This document shows positions 27,552-39,023 of a stretch of 64,000 bases of DNA, piece by piece. The stretch comes from Eledone cirrhosa. Its lineage: Eukaryota > Mollusca > Cephalopoda > Octopoda > Eledonidae. The notes under the pieces are model-generated. The model did no database searches, was not told the DNA's origin, and saw nothing but the letters and a program-made list of their open reading frames with translations. The translations under genes and the position numbers were made by a program. The stretch is taken from positions 339,339,780-339,403,779 of the forward strand of contig OZ024743.1 of NCBI GenBank assembly GCA_964016885.1. The letters run 5' to 3'. Numbering within the stretch: position 1 is the stretch's first letter; every line of letters begins with the position of its first letter.

Positions 27552-28160
27552 ACTCTACCAAGTGGAGCTGGGGTTCTATATCTCCCTTACATACACTCCT
27601 GCACTCTACCAAGTGGAGCTGGGAGTCTATATCTCTTACATACACTTCTGCACTCTACCAAGTGGAGCTGGGAGTCTATATCTCTCTTGCATACACTCCT
27701 GCACTCTACCAAGTGGAGCTGGGAGTCTATATCTCTCTTACATACACTCCTTCACTCTACAAAGTGGAGTTGGGAGTCTATATTTCTCTTACATACACTC
27801 CTGCACTCTACCAAGTGGAGTTTGGAATCTATATCTCTATTACATACACTCCTGCACTCTACCAAGTGGAGCTGGGAGTCTATATCTCTCTTACATATAC
27901 TCCTGCACTCTACCAAGTGGAGCTGGAGGTCTATATCTCTCTTACATACACTCCTGCATTCTACCAAGTGGAGTTGTGCATCTATATCTCTTTTACATAC
28001 ACTCCTGCACTCTACCAAGTGGAGCTGGGGTTCTATATCTCTCTTACATACACTCCTGCACTCTACCAAGTGGAGCTGGGGTTCTATATCCCCTTACATA
28101 CAATCATGCCCTCTACCAAGTGGAGTTGGGGGGTTCTATCTCTCTTACATACACTCCTGA
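27552..28160 (+). repeat. 12-mer HOR, 609 bp, reference copy
   Basis: I use this as the type copy. Monomers in order by diagnostic mark: 1 CTCCCTTAC; 2 49-bp form with CACTTCTGC; 3 CTTGCATAC; 4 CCTTCACTCTACAAAG; 5 TATTTCTC; 6 GTTTGGAATC with CTCTATTAC; 7 ACATATAC; 8 GCTGGAGG with GCATTC; 9 GTTGTGCATC with CTTTTAC; 10 GCTGGGGTTC; 11 ATATCCCCTTAC with CAATCATGCCC (CAATCCTGCCC elsewhere); 12 GGGGGGTTC with CTCCTGAACTC. Lengths are ten of 51, one 49 and one 50, total 609. Each monomer differs more from its neighbours than from its equivalent in the next HOR copy, which defines a true higher-order repeat. Confidence 0.9.
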
Positions 28161-28769
28161 ACTCTACCAAGTGGAGCTGGGGTTCTATATCTCCCTTACA
28201 TACACTCCTGCACTCTACCAAGTGGAGCTGGGAGTCTATATCTCTTACATACACTTCTGCACTCTACCAAGTGGAGCTGGGAGTCTATATCTCTCTTGCA
28301 TACACTCCTGCACTCTACCAAGTGGAGCTGGGAGTCTATATCTCTCTTACATACACTCCTTCACTCTACAAAGTGGAGTTGGGAGTCTATATTTCTCTTA
28401 CATACACTCCTGCACTCTACCAAGTGGAGTTTGGAATCTATATCTCTATTACATACACTCCTGCACTCTACCAAGTGGAGCTGGGAGTCTATATCTCTCT
28501 TACATATACTCCTGCACTCTACCAAGTGGAGCTGGAGGTCTATATCTCTCTTACATACACTCCTGCATTCTACCAAGTGGAGTTGTGCATCTATATCTCT
28601 TTTACATACACTCCTGCACTCTACCAAGTGGAGCTGGGGTTCTATATCTCTCTTACATACACTCCTGCACTCTACCAAGTGGAGCTGGGGTTCTATATCC
28701 CCTTACATACAATCCTGCCCTCTACCAAGTGGAGTTGGGGGGTTCTATCTCTCTTACATACACTCCTGA
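28161..28769 (+). repeat. 12-mer HOR, 609 bp, tandem twin
   Basis: Follows the reference copy without a gap. The only difference I noticed is C in place of the A at 28106, so 28106A is private to the first copy. This direct duplication accounts for the length difference between T1 (3,695 bp) and T2 (4,304 bp). Confidence 0.9.
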
Positions 28770-29738
28770 ACTCTACCAAGTGGAGCTGGGGTTCTATATC
28801 TCCCTTACATACACTCCTGCACTCTACCAAGTGGAGCTGGGAGTCTATATCTCTTACATACACTCCTGCATTCTACCAAGTGGAGCTGGGAGTCTATATC
28901 TCTCTTACATACACTCCTTCACTCTACCAAGTGGAGTTGGGAGTCTATATTTCTCTTACATACACTCCTGCACTCTACCAAGTGGAGTTGCAGGGTCTAT
29001 ATCTCTCTTACATACACTCCTGCACTCTACCAAGTGGAGTTGGGAGTCTATATCTCTTACATACACTCCTGCACTCTACCAAGTGGAGTTGGGGGTCTAT
29101 ATCTCTCTTACATACACTCCTGCACTCTATGACGTGGAGCTGGAGTCTATATATCTCTTACATACACTCCTGCACTCTACCAAGTAGAGTTGGGGGGCCT
29201 ATATATATCTTACATACACTCCTGCACTCTACCAAGTGGAGTTGGGGTCTATATCTCTCTTACAATACACTTCTGCACTCCACCAAGTGGAGTTGGGGGT
29301 CTATATCTCTTACATACACTCCTGCACTCTACCAAGTGGAGTTGGGGGTCTATATCTCTCTTACATACACTCCTGCACTCTACCAAGTGGAGTTGGGGTC
29401 TATATCTCTCTTACATACACTCCTGCACTCTACCAAGTGGAGTTGGGAGTCTATATTTCTCTTACATACACTCCTGCACTCTACCAAGTGGAGCTGGGGT
29501 CTATATATCTCTTACATACACTCCTGCACTCTACCAAGTGGAGCTGGAGGTCTATATATCTCTTACATACACTCCTGCACTCTACCAAGTGGAGATGGGG
29601 TTCTATATCTCTCTTACATACACTCCTACACTCTACCAAGTGGAGTTTAGAATCTATATCTCTCTTACATACACTCCTGCACTCTACCAAGTGGAGCTGA
29701 GAGTCTATATCTCTCTTACATACACTCCTGCACTCTAC

Positions 29739-32480
29739 CAAGTGGAGCTGGAGGTCTATATATCTCTTACATACACTCCTGCACTCTACCAAGTGGAGAT
29801 GGGGTTCTATATCTCTCTTACATACACTCCTACACTCTACCAAGTGGAGTTTAGAATCTATATGTCTCTTACATACACTCCTGCACTCTACCAAGTGGAG
29901 CTGAGAGTCTATATCTCTATTACATACACTCCTGCACTCTACCAAGTGGAGCTGGGAGTCTATATCTCTCTTACATATACTCCTGCACTCTACCAAGTGG
30001 AGCTGGAGGTCTATATCTCTCTTACATACACTCCTGCATTCTACCAAGTGGAGTTGTGGGTCTATATCTCTTTTACATACACACCTGCACTCTACCAAGT
30101 GGAGCTGGGGTTCTATATCTCTCTTACATACACTCCTGCACTCTACCAAGTGGAGCTGGGGTTCTATATCTCTTACATACACTTCTGCACTCTACCTAGT
30201 GGAGCTGGGAGTCTATATTTCTCTTACATACACTCCTGCACTCTACCAAGTGGAGTTGCGGGGTCTATATCTCCCTTACATACACTCCTGCACTCTACCA
30301 AGTGGAGCTGGGAGTCTATATCTCTTACATACACTTCTGCACTCTACCAAGTGGAGTTGGGGGTCTATATCTCTCTTACATACACTCCTGCACTCTACCA
30401 AGTGGAACTGGGGTCTATATATCTCTTACATACACTCCTGCACTCTACCAAGTGGAGCTGGGAGTCTATATCTCTTACATACACTTCTGCACTCTACCAA
30501 GTGGAGCTGGGAGTCTATATCTCTATTACATACACTCCTGCACTCTACCAAGTGGAGCTGGGAGTCTATATCTCTCTTACATACACTCCTGCACTCTACC
30601 AAGTGGAGTTGGGCGTCTATATCTCTCTTACATACACTCCTGCACTCTACCAAGTGGAGTTGGGGGTCTATATCTCTCTTACGTACACTCCTGCACTCTA
30701 CCAAGTGGAACTGGGGTCTATATATCTCTTACATACACTCCTGCAGTCTACCAAGTGGAGTTGGGGGTCTATATCTCTCTTACGTACACTCCTGCACTCT
30801 ACCAAGTGGAACTGGAGTCTATATATCTTTTACATACACTTCTGCACTCTACCAAGTGGAGCTGGGGTCTATATATCTCTTACATACACTCCTGCACTCT
30901 ACCAAGTGGAGCTGGGGTCTATATCTCTCCTACATACACTCCTGCACTCTACCAAGTGGAACTGGGGTCTATATATCTCTTACATACACTCCTGCACTCT
31001 ACCAAGTGGAGTTGGGGGTCTATATCTCTCTTACGTACACTCCTGCACTCTACCAAGTGGAACTGGGGTCTATATATCTCTTACATACACTCCTGCACTC
31101 TACCAAGTGGAGCTGGGAGTCTATATCTCTCTTACAATACACTTCTGCACTCTACCAAGTGGAGTTGGGGTCTATATCTCTATTACATACACTCCTTCAC
31201 TCTACCAAGTGGAGTTGGGAGTCTATATTTCTCTTACATACACTCCTGCACTCTACCAAGTGGAGTTGCAGGGTCTATATCTCTCTTACATACACTCCTG
31301 CACTCTACCAAGTGGAGCTGGGAGTCTATATCTCTTACATACACTCCTGCACTCTACCAAGTGGAGTTGGGGGTCTATATCTCTCTTACATACACTCCTG
31401 CACTCTACCAAGTGGAGTTGGGGTCTATATCTCTCTTACATACACTCCTGCACTCTACCAAGTGGAGTTGGGAGTCTATATTTCTCTTACATACACTCCT
31501 GCACTCTACCAAGTGGAGCTGGGGTCTATATATCTCTTACATACACTCCTGCACTCTACCAAGTGGAGCTGGAGGTCTATATATCTCTTACATACACTCC
31601 TGCACTCTACCAAGTGGAGCTGGGAGCCTATATCTCTCTTACATATACTCCTGCACTCTACCAAGTGGAGCTGGAGGTCTATATCTCTCTTACATACACT
31701 CCTGCATTCTACCAAGTGGAGCTGGGGTTCTATATCGCTCTTACATACACTCCTGCACTCTACCAAGTGGAGCTGGGGTTCTATATCTCTTACATACAAT
31801 CCTGCCCTCTACCAAGTGGAGTTGGGGGGTTCTATCTCTCTTACATACACTCCTGAACTCTACCAAGTGGAGCTGGGGTTCTATATCTCCCTTACATACA
31901 CTCCTGCACTCTACCAAGTGGAGCTGGGAGTCTATATCTCTTACATACACTTCTGCACTCTACCAAGTGGAGCTGGGAGTCTATATCTCTCTTGCATACA
32001 CTCCTGCACTCTACCAAGTGGAGCTGGGAGTCTATATCTCTCTTACATACACTCCTTCACTCTACAAAGTGGAGTTGGGAGTCTATATTTCTCTTACATA
32101 CACTCCTGCACTCTACCAAGTGGAGTTTGGAATCTATATCTCTATTACATACACTCCTGCACTCTACCAAGTGGAGCTGGGAGTCTATATCTCTCTTACA
32201 TATACTCCTGCACTCTACCAAGTGGAGCTGGAGGTCTATATCTCTCTTACATACACTCCTGCATTCTACCAAGTGGAGTTGTGCATCTATATCTCTTTTA
32301 CATACACTCCTGCACTCTACCAAGTGGAGCTGGGGTTCTATATCTCTCTTACATACACTCCTGCACTCTACCAAGTGGAGCTGGGGTTCTATATCCCCTT
32401 ACATACAATCCTGCCCTCTACCAAGTGGAGTTGGGGGGTTCTATCTCTCTTACATACACTCCTGAACTCTACCAAGTGGA
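29739..32480 (+). repeat. Block T3 (third, truncated)
   Basis: Matches T2 at +4,304, then +4,305 after a one-base insertion near 31135 (CTTACAATACACTTC where T1 and T2 have CTTACATACACTCC). That two-site change is identical to another monomer type found near 29263, which suggests local conversion. The match to the other T blocks ends near 32480, where GCTAGGGTTC replaces GCTGGGGTTC; this GCTAGGG mark recurs near 38203 and 40685. Confidence 0.87.
31857..32465 (+). repeat. 12-monomer higher-order repeat, 609 bp
   Basis: Same twelve monomers as the reference copy, with the 50-bp ATATCCCCTTAC form of monomer 11. It lies at the right end of T3 and is followed at once by the junction to the block shared with 40.7 kb. 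Confidence 0.87.
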
Positions 32481-33845
32481 GCTAGGGTTCTATATCTCCC
32501 TTACATACACTCCTGCACTCTACCAAGTGGAGCTGGGAGTCTATATCTCTTACATACACTCCTGCACTCTACCAAGTGGAGCTGGGAGTCTATATCTCTC
32601 TTACATACACTCATTCACTCTACCAAGTGGAGTTGGGAGTCTATATTTCTCTTACATACACTCCTGCACTCTACCAAGTGGAGTTGCGGGGTCTATATCT
32701 CTCTTACATACACTCCTGCACTCTACCAAGTGGAGCTGGGAGTCTATATCTCTTACATACACTCCTGCACTCTACCAAGTGGAGTTGGGGTCTATATCTC
32801 TCTTACATACACTCCTGCACTCTACCAACTGGAACTGGGGTCTATATATCTCTTACATACACTCCTGCACTCTACCAAGTGGAGTTGGGGGTCCATATAT
32901 CTCTTACATACACTCCTGCACTCTACCAAGTGGAGTTGGGGGTCTATATCTCGCTTACATACACTTCTGCACTCTACCAAGTGGAACTGGGGTTCTATAT
33001 TTCTCTTACATACACTCCTTCACTCTACCAAGTGGAGTTGGGGGTCTATATCTCTTACATACAATCCTGCCCTCTACCAAGTGGAGTTGGGGGGTTCTAT
33101 CTCTCTTACATACACTCCTGCACTCTACCAAGTGGAGCTGGGAGTCTATATCTCTCTTACATACACTCCTGCACTCTACCAAGTGGAGCTGGGAGTCTAT
33201 ATCTCTTTTACATACACTCCTGCACTCTACCAAGTGGAGTTGGGGGTCTATATCTCTCTTACATACACTCCTGCACTCTACCAAGTAGAGTTGGGGGGGT
33301 CTATATCTCTCTTACATACACTCCTGCTCTCTACCAAGTGGAGTTGGGGGTCTATATCTCTCTTACGTACACTCCTGCACTCTACCAAGTGGAACTGGGG
33401 TCTATATATCTCTTACATACACTCCTGCAGTCTACCAAGTGGAGTTGGGGGTCTATATCTCTCTTACGTACACTCCTGCACTCTACCAAGTGGAACTGGG
33501 GTCTATATATCTCTTACATACACTTCTGCACTCTACCAAGTGGAGCTGGGGTCTATATATCTCTTACATACACTCCTGCACTCTACCAAGTGGAGCTGGG
33601 GTCTATATCTCTCCTACATACACTCCTGCACTCTACCAAGTGGAACTGGGGTCTATACATCTCTTACATACACTCCTGCACTCTACCAAGTGGAGTTGGG
33701 GGTCTATATCTCTCTTACGTACACTCCTGCACTCTACCAAGTGGAACTGGGGTCTATATATCTCTTACATACACTTCTGCACTCTACCAAGTGGAGCTGG
33801 GGTCTATATATCTCTTACATACACTCCTGCACTCTACCAAGTGGA
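32481..33845 (+). repeat. Block shared with 40684-42049
   Basis: Shift +8,203, becoming +8,204 after a single-G difference near 32786 (GTTGGGGTC here, GTTGGGGGTC there). Shared rare marks are GCTAGGGTTC, CACTCATTCAC, GTCCATATATC near 32892, ATCTCGCTTAC near 32950 and a seven-G run at 33293-33299. The core is damaged once here (CTACCAACTGG near 32825), and that damage is not in the partner. The match ends near 33845. Confidence 0.85.
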
Positions 33846-36530
33846 GTTGGGGGTCTATATCTCTCTTACGTACACTCCTGCACTCTACCAAGTGGAACTG
33901 GGGTCTATATATCTCTTACATACACTTCTACACTCTACCAAGTGGAGCTGGGAGTCTATATCTCTCTTACATACACTCCTGCACTTTACCAAGTGGAGCT
34001 GGGAGTCTATATCTCTCTTACATACACTCCTGCACTCTACCAAGTGGAGCTGGGAGTCTATATCTCTCTTACATACACTCCTGCACTCTACCAAGTGGAG
34101 TTGGGGGTCTATATCTCTCTTACATACACTCCTGCACTCTACCAAGTAGAGTTGGGGGGTCTATATCTCTCTTACATACACTCCTGCAGTCTACCAAGTG
34201 GAGTTGGGGGTCTATATCTCTCTTACGTACACTCCTGCACTCTACCAAGTGGAACTGGGGTCTATATATCTCTTACATACACTTCTGCACTCTACCAAGT
34301 GGAGCTGGGGTCTATATATCTCTTACATACACTCCTGCACTCTACCAAGTGGAGCTGGGGTCTATATCTCTCCTACATACACTCCTGCACTCTACCAAGT
34401 GGAACTGGGGTCTATACATCTCTTACATACACTCCTGCACTCTACCAAGTGGAGTTGGGGGTCTATATCTCTCTTACGTACACTCCTGCACTCTACCAAG
34501 TGGAGCTGGGGTCTATATCTCTCTTACATACACTCCTGCACTCTACCAAGTGGAGTTGGGAGTGTATATCTCTCTTACATACACTCCTGCACTCTACCAA
34601 GTAGAGTTGGGGTCTATATCTCACTAACATACACTCCTGCACTCTACCAAGTGGAGTTGGGTGTCTATATCTCTCTTACATACACTCCTGCACTCTACCA
34701 AGTGGGGCTGGGGTCTATATCTCTCTTACATACACTCCTGCACTCTACCAAGTGGAGCTGGAGGTCTATATATCTCTTACATACACTCCTGCACTCTACC
34801 AAGTGGAGATGGGGTTCTATATCTCTCTTACATACACTCCTACACTCTACCAAGTGGAGTTTAGAATCTATATGTCTCTTACATACACTCCTGCACTCTA
34901 CCAAGTGGAGCTGAGAGTCTATATCTCTATTACATACACTCCTGCACTCTACCAAGTGGAGCTGGGAGTATATATCTCTCTTACATATACTCCTGCACTC
35001 TACCAAGTGGAGCTGGAGGTCTATATCTCTCTTACATACACTCCTGCATTCTACCAAGTGGAGTTGTGGGTCTATATCTCTTTTACATACACACCTGCAC
35101 TCTACCAAGTGGAGCTGGGGTTCTATATCTCTTACATACACTTCTGCACTCTACCTAGTGGAGCTGGGAGTCTATATTTCTCTTACATACACTCCTGCAC
35201 TCTACCAAGTGGAGTTGCGGGGTCTATATCTCCCTTACATACACTCCTGCACTCTACCAAGTGGAACTGGGAGTCTATATCTCTTACATACACTTCTGCA
35301 CTCTACCAAGTGGAGTTGGGGGTCTATATCTCTCTTACATACACTCCTGCACTCTACCAAGTGGAACTGGGGTCTATATATCTCTTACATACACTCCTGC
35401 ACTCTACCAAGTGGAGCTGGGAGTCTATATCTCTTACATACACTTCTGCACTCTACCAAGTGGAGCTGGGAGTCTATATCTCTATTACATACACTCCTGC
35501 ACTCTACCAAGTGGGGCTGGGAGTCTATATCTCTCTTACATACACTCCTGCACTCTACCAAGTGGAGTTGGGCGTCTATATCTCTCTTACATACACTCCT
35601 GCACTCTACCAAGTGGAGTTGGGGGTCTATATCTCTCTTACGTACACTCCTGCACTCTACCAAGTGGAACTGGGGTCTATATATCTCTTACATACACTCC
35701 TGCACTCTACCAAGTGGAGTTGGGGGTCTATATCTCTCTTACGTACACTCCTGCACTCTACCAAGTGGAACTGGGGTCTATATATCTCTTACATACACTC
35801 CTGCACTCTACCAAGTGGAGCTGGGAGTCTATATCTCTCTTACATACACTCCTGCACTCTACCAAGTGGAGTTGGGGTCTATATCTCTATTACATACACT
35901 CCTTCACTCTACCAAGTGGAGTTGGGAGTCTATATTTCTCTTACATACACTCCTGCACTCTACCAAGTGGAGTTGCAGGGTCTATATCTCTCTTACATAC
36001 ACTCCTGCACTCTACCAAGTGGAGCTGGGAGTCTATATCTCTTACATACACTCCTGCACTCTACCAAGTGGAGTTGGGGGTCTATATCTCTCTTACATAC
36101 ACTCCTGCACTCTACCAAGTGGAGTTGGGGTCTATATCTCTCTTACATACACTCCTGCACTCTACCAAGTGGAGTTGGGAGTCTATATTTCTCTTACATA
36201 CACTCCTGCACTCTACCAAGTGGAGCTGGGGTCTATATATCTCTTACATACACTCCTGCACTCTACCAAGTGGAGCTGGAGGTCTATATATCTCTTACAT
36301 ACACTCCTGCACTCTACCAAGTGGAGCTGGGAGCCTATATCTCTCTTACATATACTCCTGCACTCTACCAAGTGGAGCTGGAGGTCTATATCTCTCTTAC
36401 ATACACTCCTGCATTCTACCAAGTGGAGCTGGGGTTCTATATCGCTCTTACATACACTCCTGCACTCTACCAAGTGGAGCTGGGGTTCTATATCTCTTAC
36501 ATACAATCCTGCCCTCTACCAAGTGGAGTT
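33846..36530 (+). repeat. Distant copy of about 0.8-3.43 kb
   Basis: Matches the window start at shifts of +33,047, then +33,147, then +33,096, stepping by about two monomers and back by one. Shared marks include CACTTCTACACTC with GCACTTTACC (near 33925 and 33985), CTCACTAAC near 34620, GTTTAGAATCTATATG near 34860 and CTACCTAGTGG near 35151. It lacks the 51-bp GGTT-tail monomer present at about 1970-2020. At about 36530 it is cut within GTTGGGGGTTC and joined to the 2,483-bp block. Confidence 0.83.
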
Positions 36531-37577
36531 GGGGGTTCTATATTTCTCTTACATACACTCCTGCACTCTACCAAGTGGAGTTGCAGGGTCTATATCTCTC
36601 TTACATACACTCCTGCACTCTACCAAGTGGAGCTGGGAGTCTATATCTCTTACATACACTCCTGCACTCTACCAAGTGGAGTTGGGGGTCTATATCTCTC
36701 TTACATACACTCCTGCACTCTATCAAGTGGAGCTGGAGTCTATATATCTCTTACATACACTCCTGCACTCTACCAAGTAGAGTTGGGGGGCCTATATATC
36801 TCTTACATACACTCCTGCACTCTACCAAGTGGAGTTGGGGTCTATATCTCTCTTACAATACACTTCTGCACTCCACCAAGTGGAGTTGGGGGTCTATATC
36901 TCTTACATACACTCCTGCACTCTACCAAGTGGAGTTGGGGGTCTATATCTCTCTTACATACACTCCTGCACTCTACCAAGTGGAGTTGGGGTCTATATCT
37001 CTCTTACATACACTCCTGCACTCTACCAAGTGGAGTTGGGAGTCTATATTTCTCTTACATACACTCCTGCACTCTACCAAGTGGAGCTGGGGTCTATATA
37101 TCTCTTACATACACTCCTGCACTCTACCAAGTGGAGCTGGAGGTCTATATATCTCTTACATACACTCCTGCACTCTACCAAGTGGAGATGGGGTTCTATA
37201 TCTCTCTTACATACACTCCTACACTCTACCAAGTGGAGTTTAGAATCTATATCTCTCTTACATACACTCCTGCACTCTACCAAGTGGAGCTGAGAGTCTA
37301 TATCTCTATTACATACACTCCTGCACTCTACCAAGTGGAGCTGGAGGTCTATATCTCTCTTACATACACTCCTGCATTCTACCAAGTGGAGTTGTGCGTC
37401 TATATCTCTTTTACATACACTCCTGCACTCTACCAAGTGGAGCTGGGGTTCTATATCTCTCTTACATACACTCCTGCACTCTACCAGGTGGAGCTGGGGT
37501 TCTATATCTCTTACATACAATCCTGCCCTCTACCAAGTGGAGTTGGGGGGTTCTATCTCTCTTACATACACTCCTGA

Positions 37578-38185
37578 ACTCTACCAAGTGGAGCTGGGGT
37601 TCTATATCTCCCTTACATACACTCCTGCACTCTACCAAGTGGAGCTGGGAGTCTATATCTCTTACATACACTTCTGCACTCTACCAAGTGGAGCTGGGAG
37701 TCTATATCTCTCTTGCATACACTCCTGCACCCTACCAAGTGGAGCTGGGAGTCTATATCTCTCGTACATACACTCCTTCACTTTTCAAAGTGGAGTTGGG
37801 AGTCTATATTTCTCTTACATACACTCCTGCACTCTACCAAGTGGAGTTTGGAATCTATATCTCTATTACATACACTCCTGCACTCTACCAAGTGGAGCTG
37901 GGAGTCTATATCTCTCATACATATACTCCTGCACTCTACCAAGTGGAGCTGGAGGTCTATATCTCTCTTACATACACTCCTGCATTCTACCAAGTGGAGT
38001 TGTGCATCTATATCTCTTTTACATACACTCCTGCACTCTACCAAGTGGAGCTGGGGTTCTATATCTCTCTTACATACACTCCTGCACTCTACCAAGTGGA
38101 GCTGGGGTTCTATATCTCTTACATACAATCCTGCCCTCTACCAAGTGGAGTTGGGGGGTTCTATCTCTCTTACATACACTCCTGA
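37578..38185 (+). repeat. 12-mer HOR sub-variant, 608 bp
   Basis: Sub-variant with GCACCCTACC in monomer 3, CACTTTTCAAAG in monomer 4 and CTCATACATATAC in monomer 7, shared with 5.4 and 21.2 kb. It has a private G at 37764 (CTCGTACATA) that the U2 twin lacks. Confidence 0.86.
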
Positions 38186-38794
38186 ACTCTACCAAGTGGA
38201 GCTAGGGTTCTATATCTCCCTTACATACACTCCTGCACTCTACCAAGTGGAGCTGGGAGTCTATATCTCTTACATACACTCCTGCACTCTACCAAGTGGA
38301 GCTGGGAGTCTATATCTCTCTTACATACACTCATTCACTCTACCAAGTGGAGTTGGGAGTCTATATTTCTCTTACATACACTCCTGCACTCTACCAAGTG
38401 GAGTTGCGGGGTCTATATCTCTCTTACATACACTCCTGCACTCTACCAAGTGGAGTTTGGAATCTATATCTCTATTACATACACTCCTGCACTCTACCAA
38501 GTGGAGCTGGGAGTCTATATCTCTCTTACATATACTCCTGCACTCTACCAAGTGGAGCTGGAGGTCTATATCTCTCTTACATACACTCCTGCATTCTACC
38601 AAGTGGAGTTGTGCATCTATATCTCTTTTACATACACTCCTGCACTCTACCAAGTGGAGCTGGGGTTCTATATCTCTCTTACATACACTCCTGCACTCTA
38701 CCAAGTGGAGCTGGGGTTCTATATCTCTTACATACAATCCTGCCCTCTACCAAGTGGAGTTGGGGGGTTCTATCTCTCTTACATACACTCCTGA
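38186..38794 (+). repeat. Chimeric 12-mer HOR, 609 bp
   Basis: Keeps 12 monomers, but positions 1-5 are GCTAGGGTTC, a 49-bp monomer with CACTCCTGC, CACTCATTCAC, TATTTCTC and GTTGCGGGG. Positions 6-12 are the standard GTTTGGAATC through CTCCTGAACTC set. The switch at about 38450 is a recombination point inside a HOR that preserved phase and almost the exact length. Confidence 0.82.
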
Positions 38795-39023
38795 ACTCTA
38801 CCAAGTGGAGCTGGGGTTCTATATCTCCCTTACATACACTCCTGCACTCTACCAAGTGGAGCTGGGAGTCTATATCTCTTACATACACTTCTGCACTCTA
38901 CCAAGTGGAGCTGGGAGTCTATATCTCTCTTACATACACTCCTGCATTCTACCAAGTGGAGCTGGGAGTCTATATCTCTCTTACATACACTCCTTCACTC
39001 TACCAAGTGGAGTTGGGAGTCTA

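Larger units (their letters stand above)
25435..29738 (+). repeat. 4,304-bp block T2, with an internal extra 12-mer
   Basis: Same content as T1 plus a second consecutive 609-bp HOR (28161-28769). Private changes include CTTACACACAC near 26985, CAATCATGCC at 28106 and CTATGACGTGG at 29131-29133. It holds the longest uninterrupted reading frame of the window (24730-29187, partly in T1), which I regard as non-coding. Confidence 0.88.
36541..39023 (+). repeat. 2,483-bp block U1
   Basis: Pairs with U2 at exactly +2,483 for the first 1,915 bp: TATTTCTC at 36541 and 39024, and CTCCTGAACTC monomers ending at 37577/40060 and 38185/40668. It contains two consecutive 12-mer HORs (37578-38185 and 38186-38794). 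Its first 1.5 kb is also a distant copy of about 4.35-5.8 kb. Confidence 0.88.

Noticed and set aside
24730..29187. A 1,485-codon open frame that could be a giant repeat protein
   Set aside because: It opens at GTG, passes through three different peptide repeats by length-variant monomers, and other frames are open in the same place. There is no ATG, no non-repeat domain and no regulatory sequence. A chance result of a stop-free 51-bp unit.
29481..30182. Reverse-strand cysteine-containing repeat (CKRDIDPQLHLVECRSV) as a secreted or zinc-binding repeat protein
   Set aside because: The frame is the reverse complement of the same monomer, starts at GTG or TTG, and is interrupted wherever 49- or 50-bp monomers occur. 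No signal peptide or domain context.
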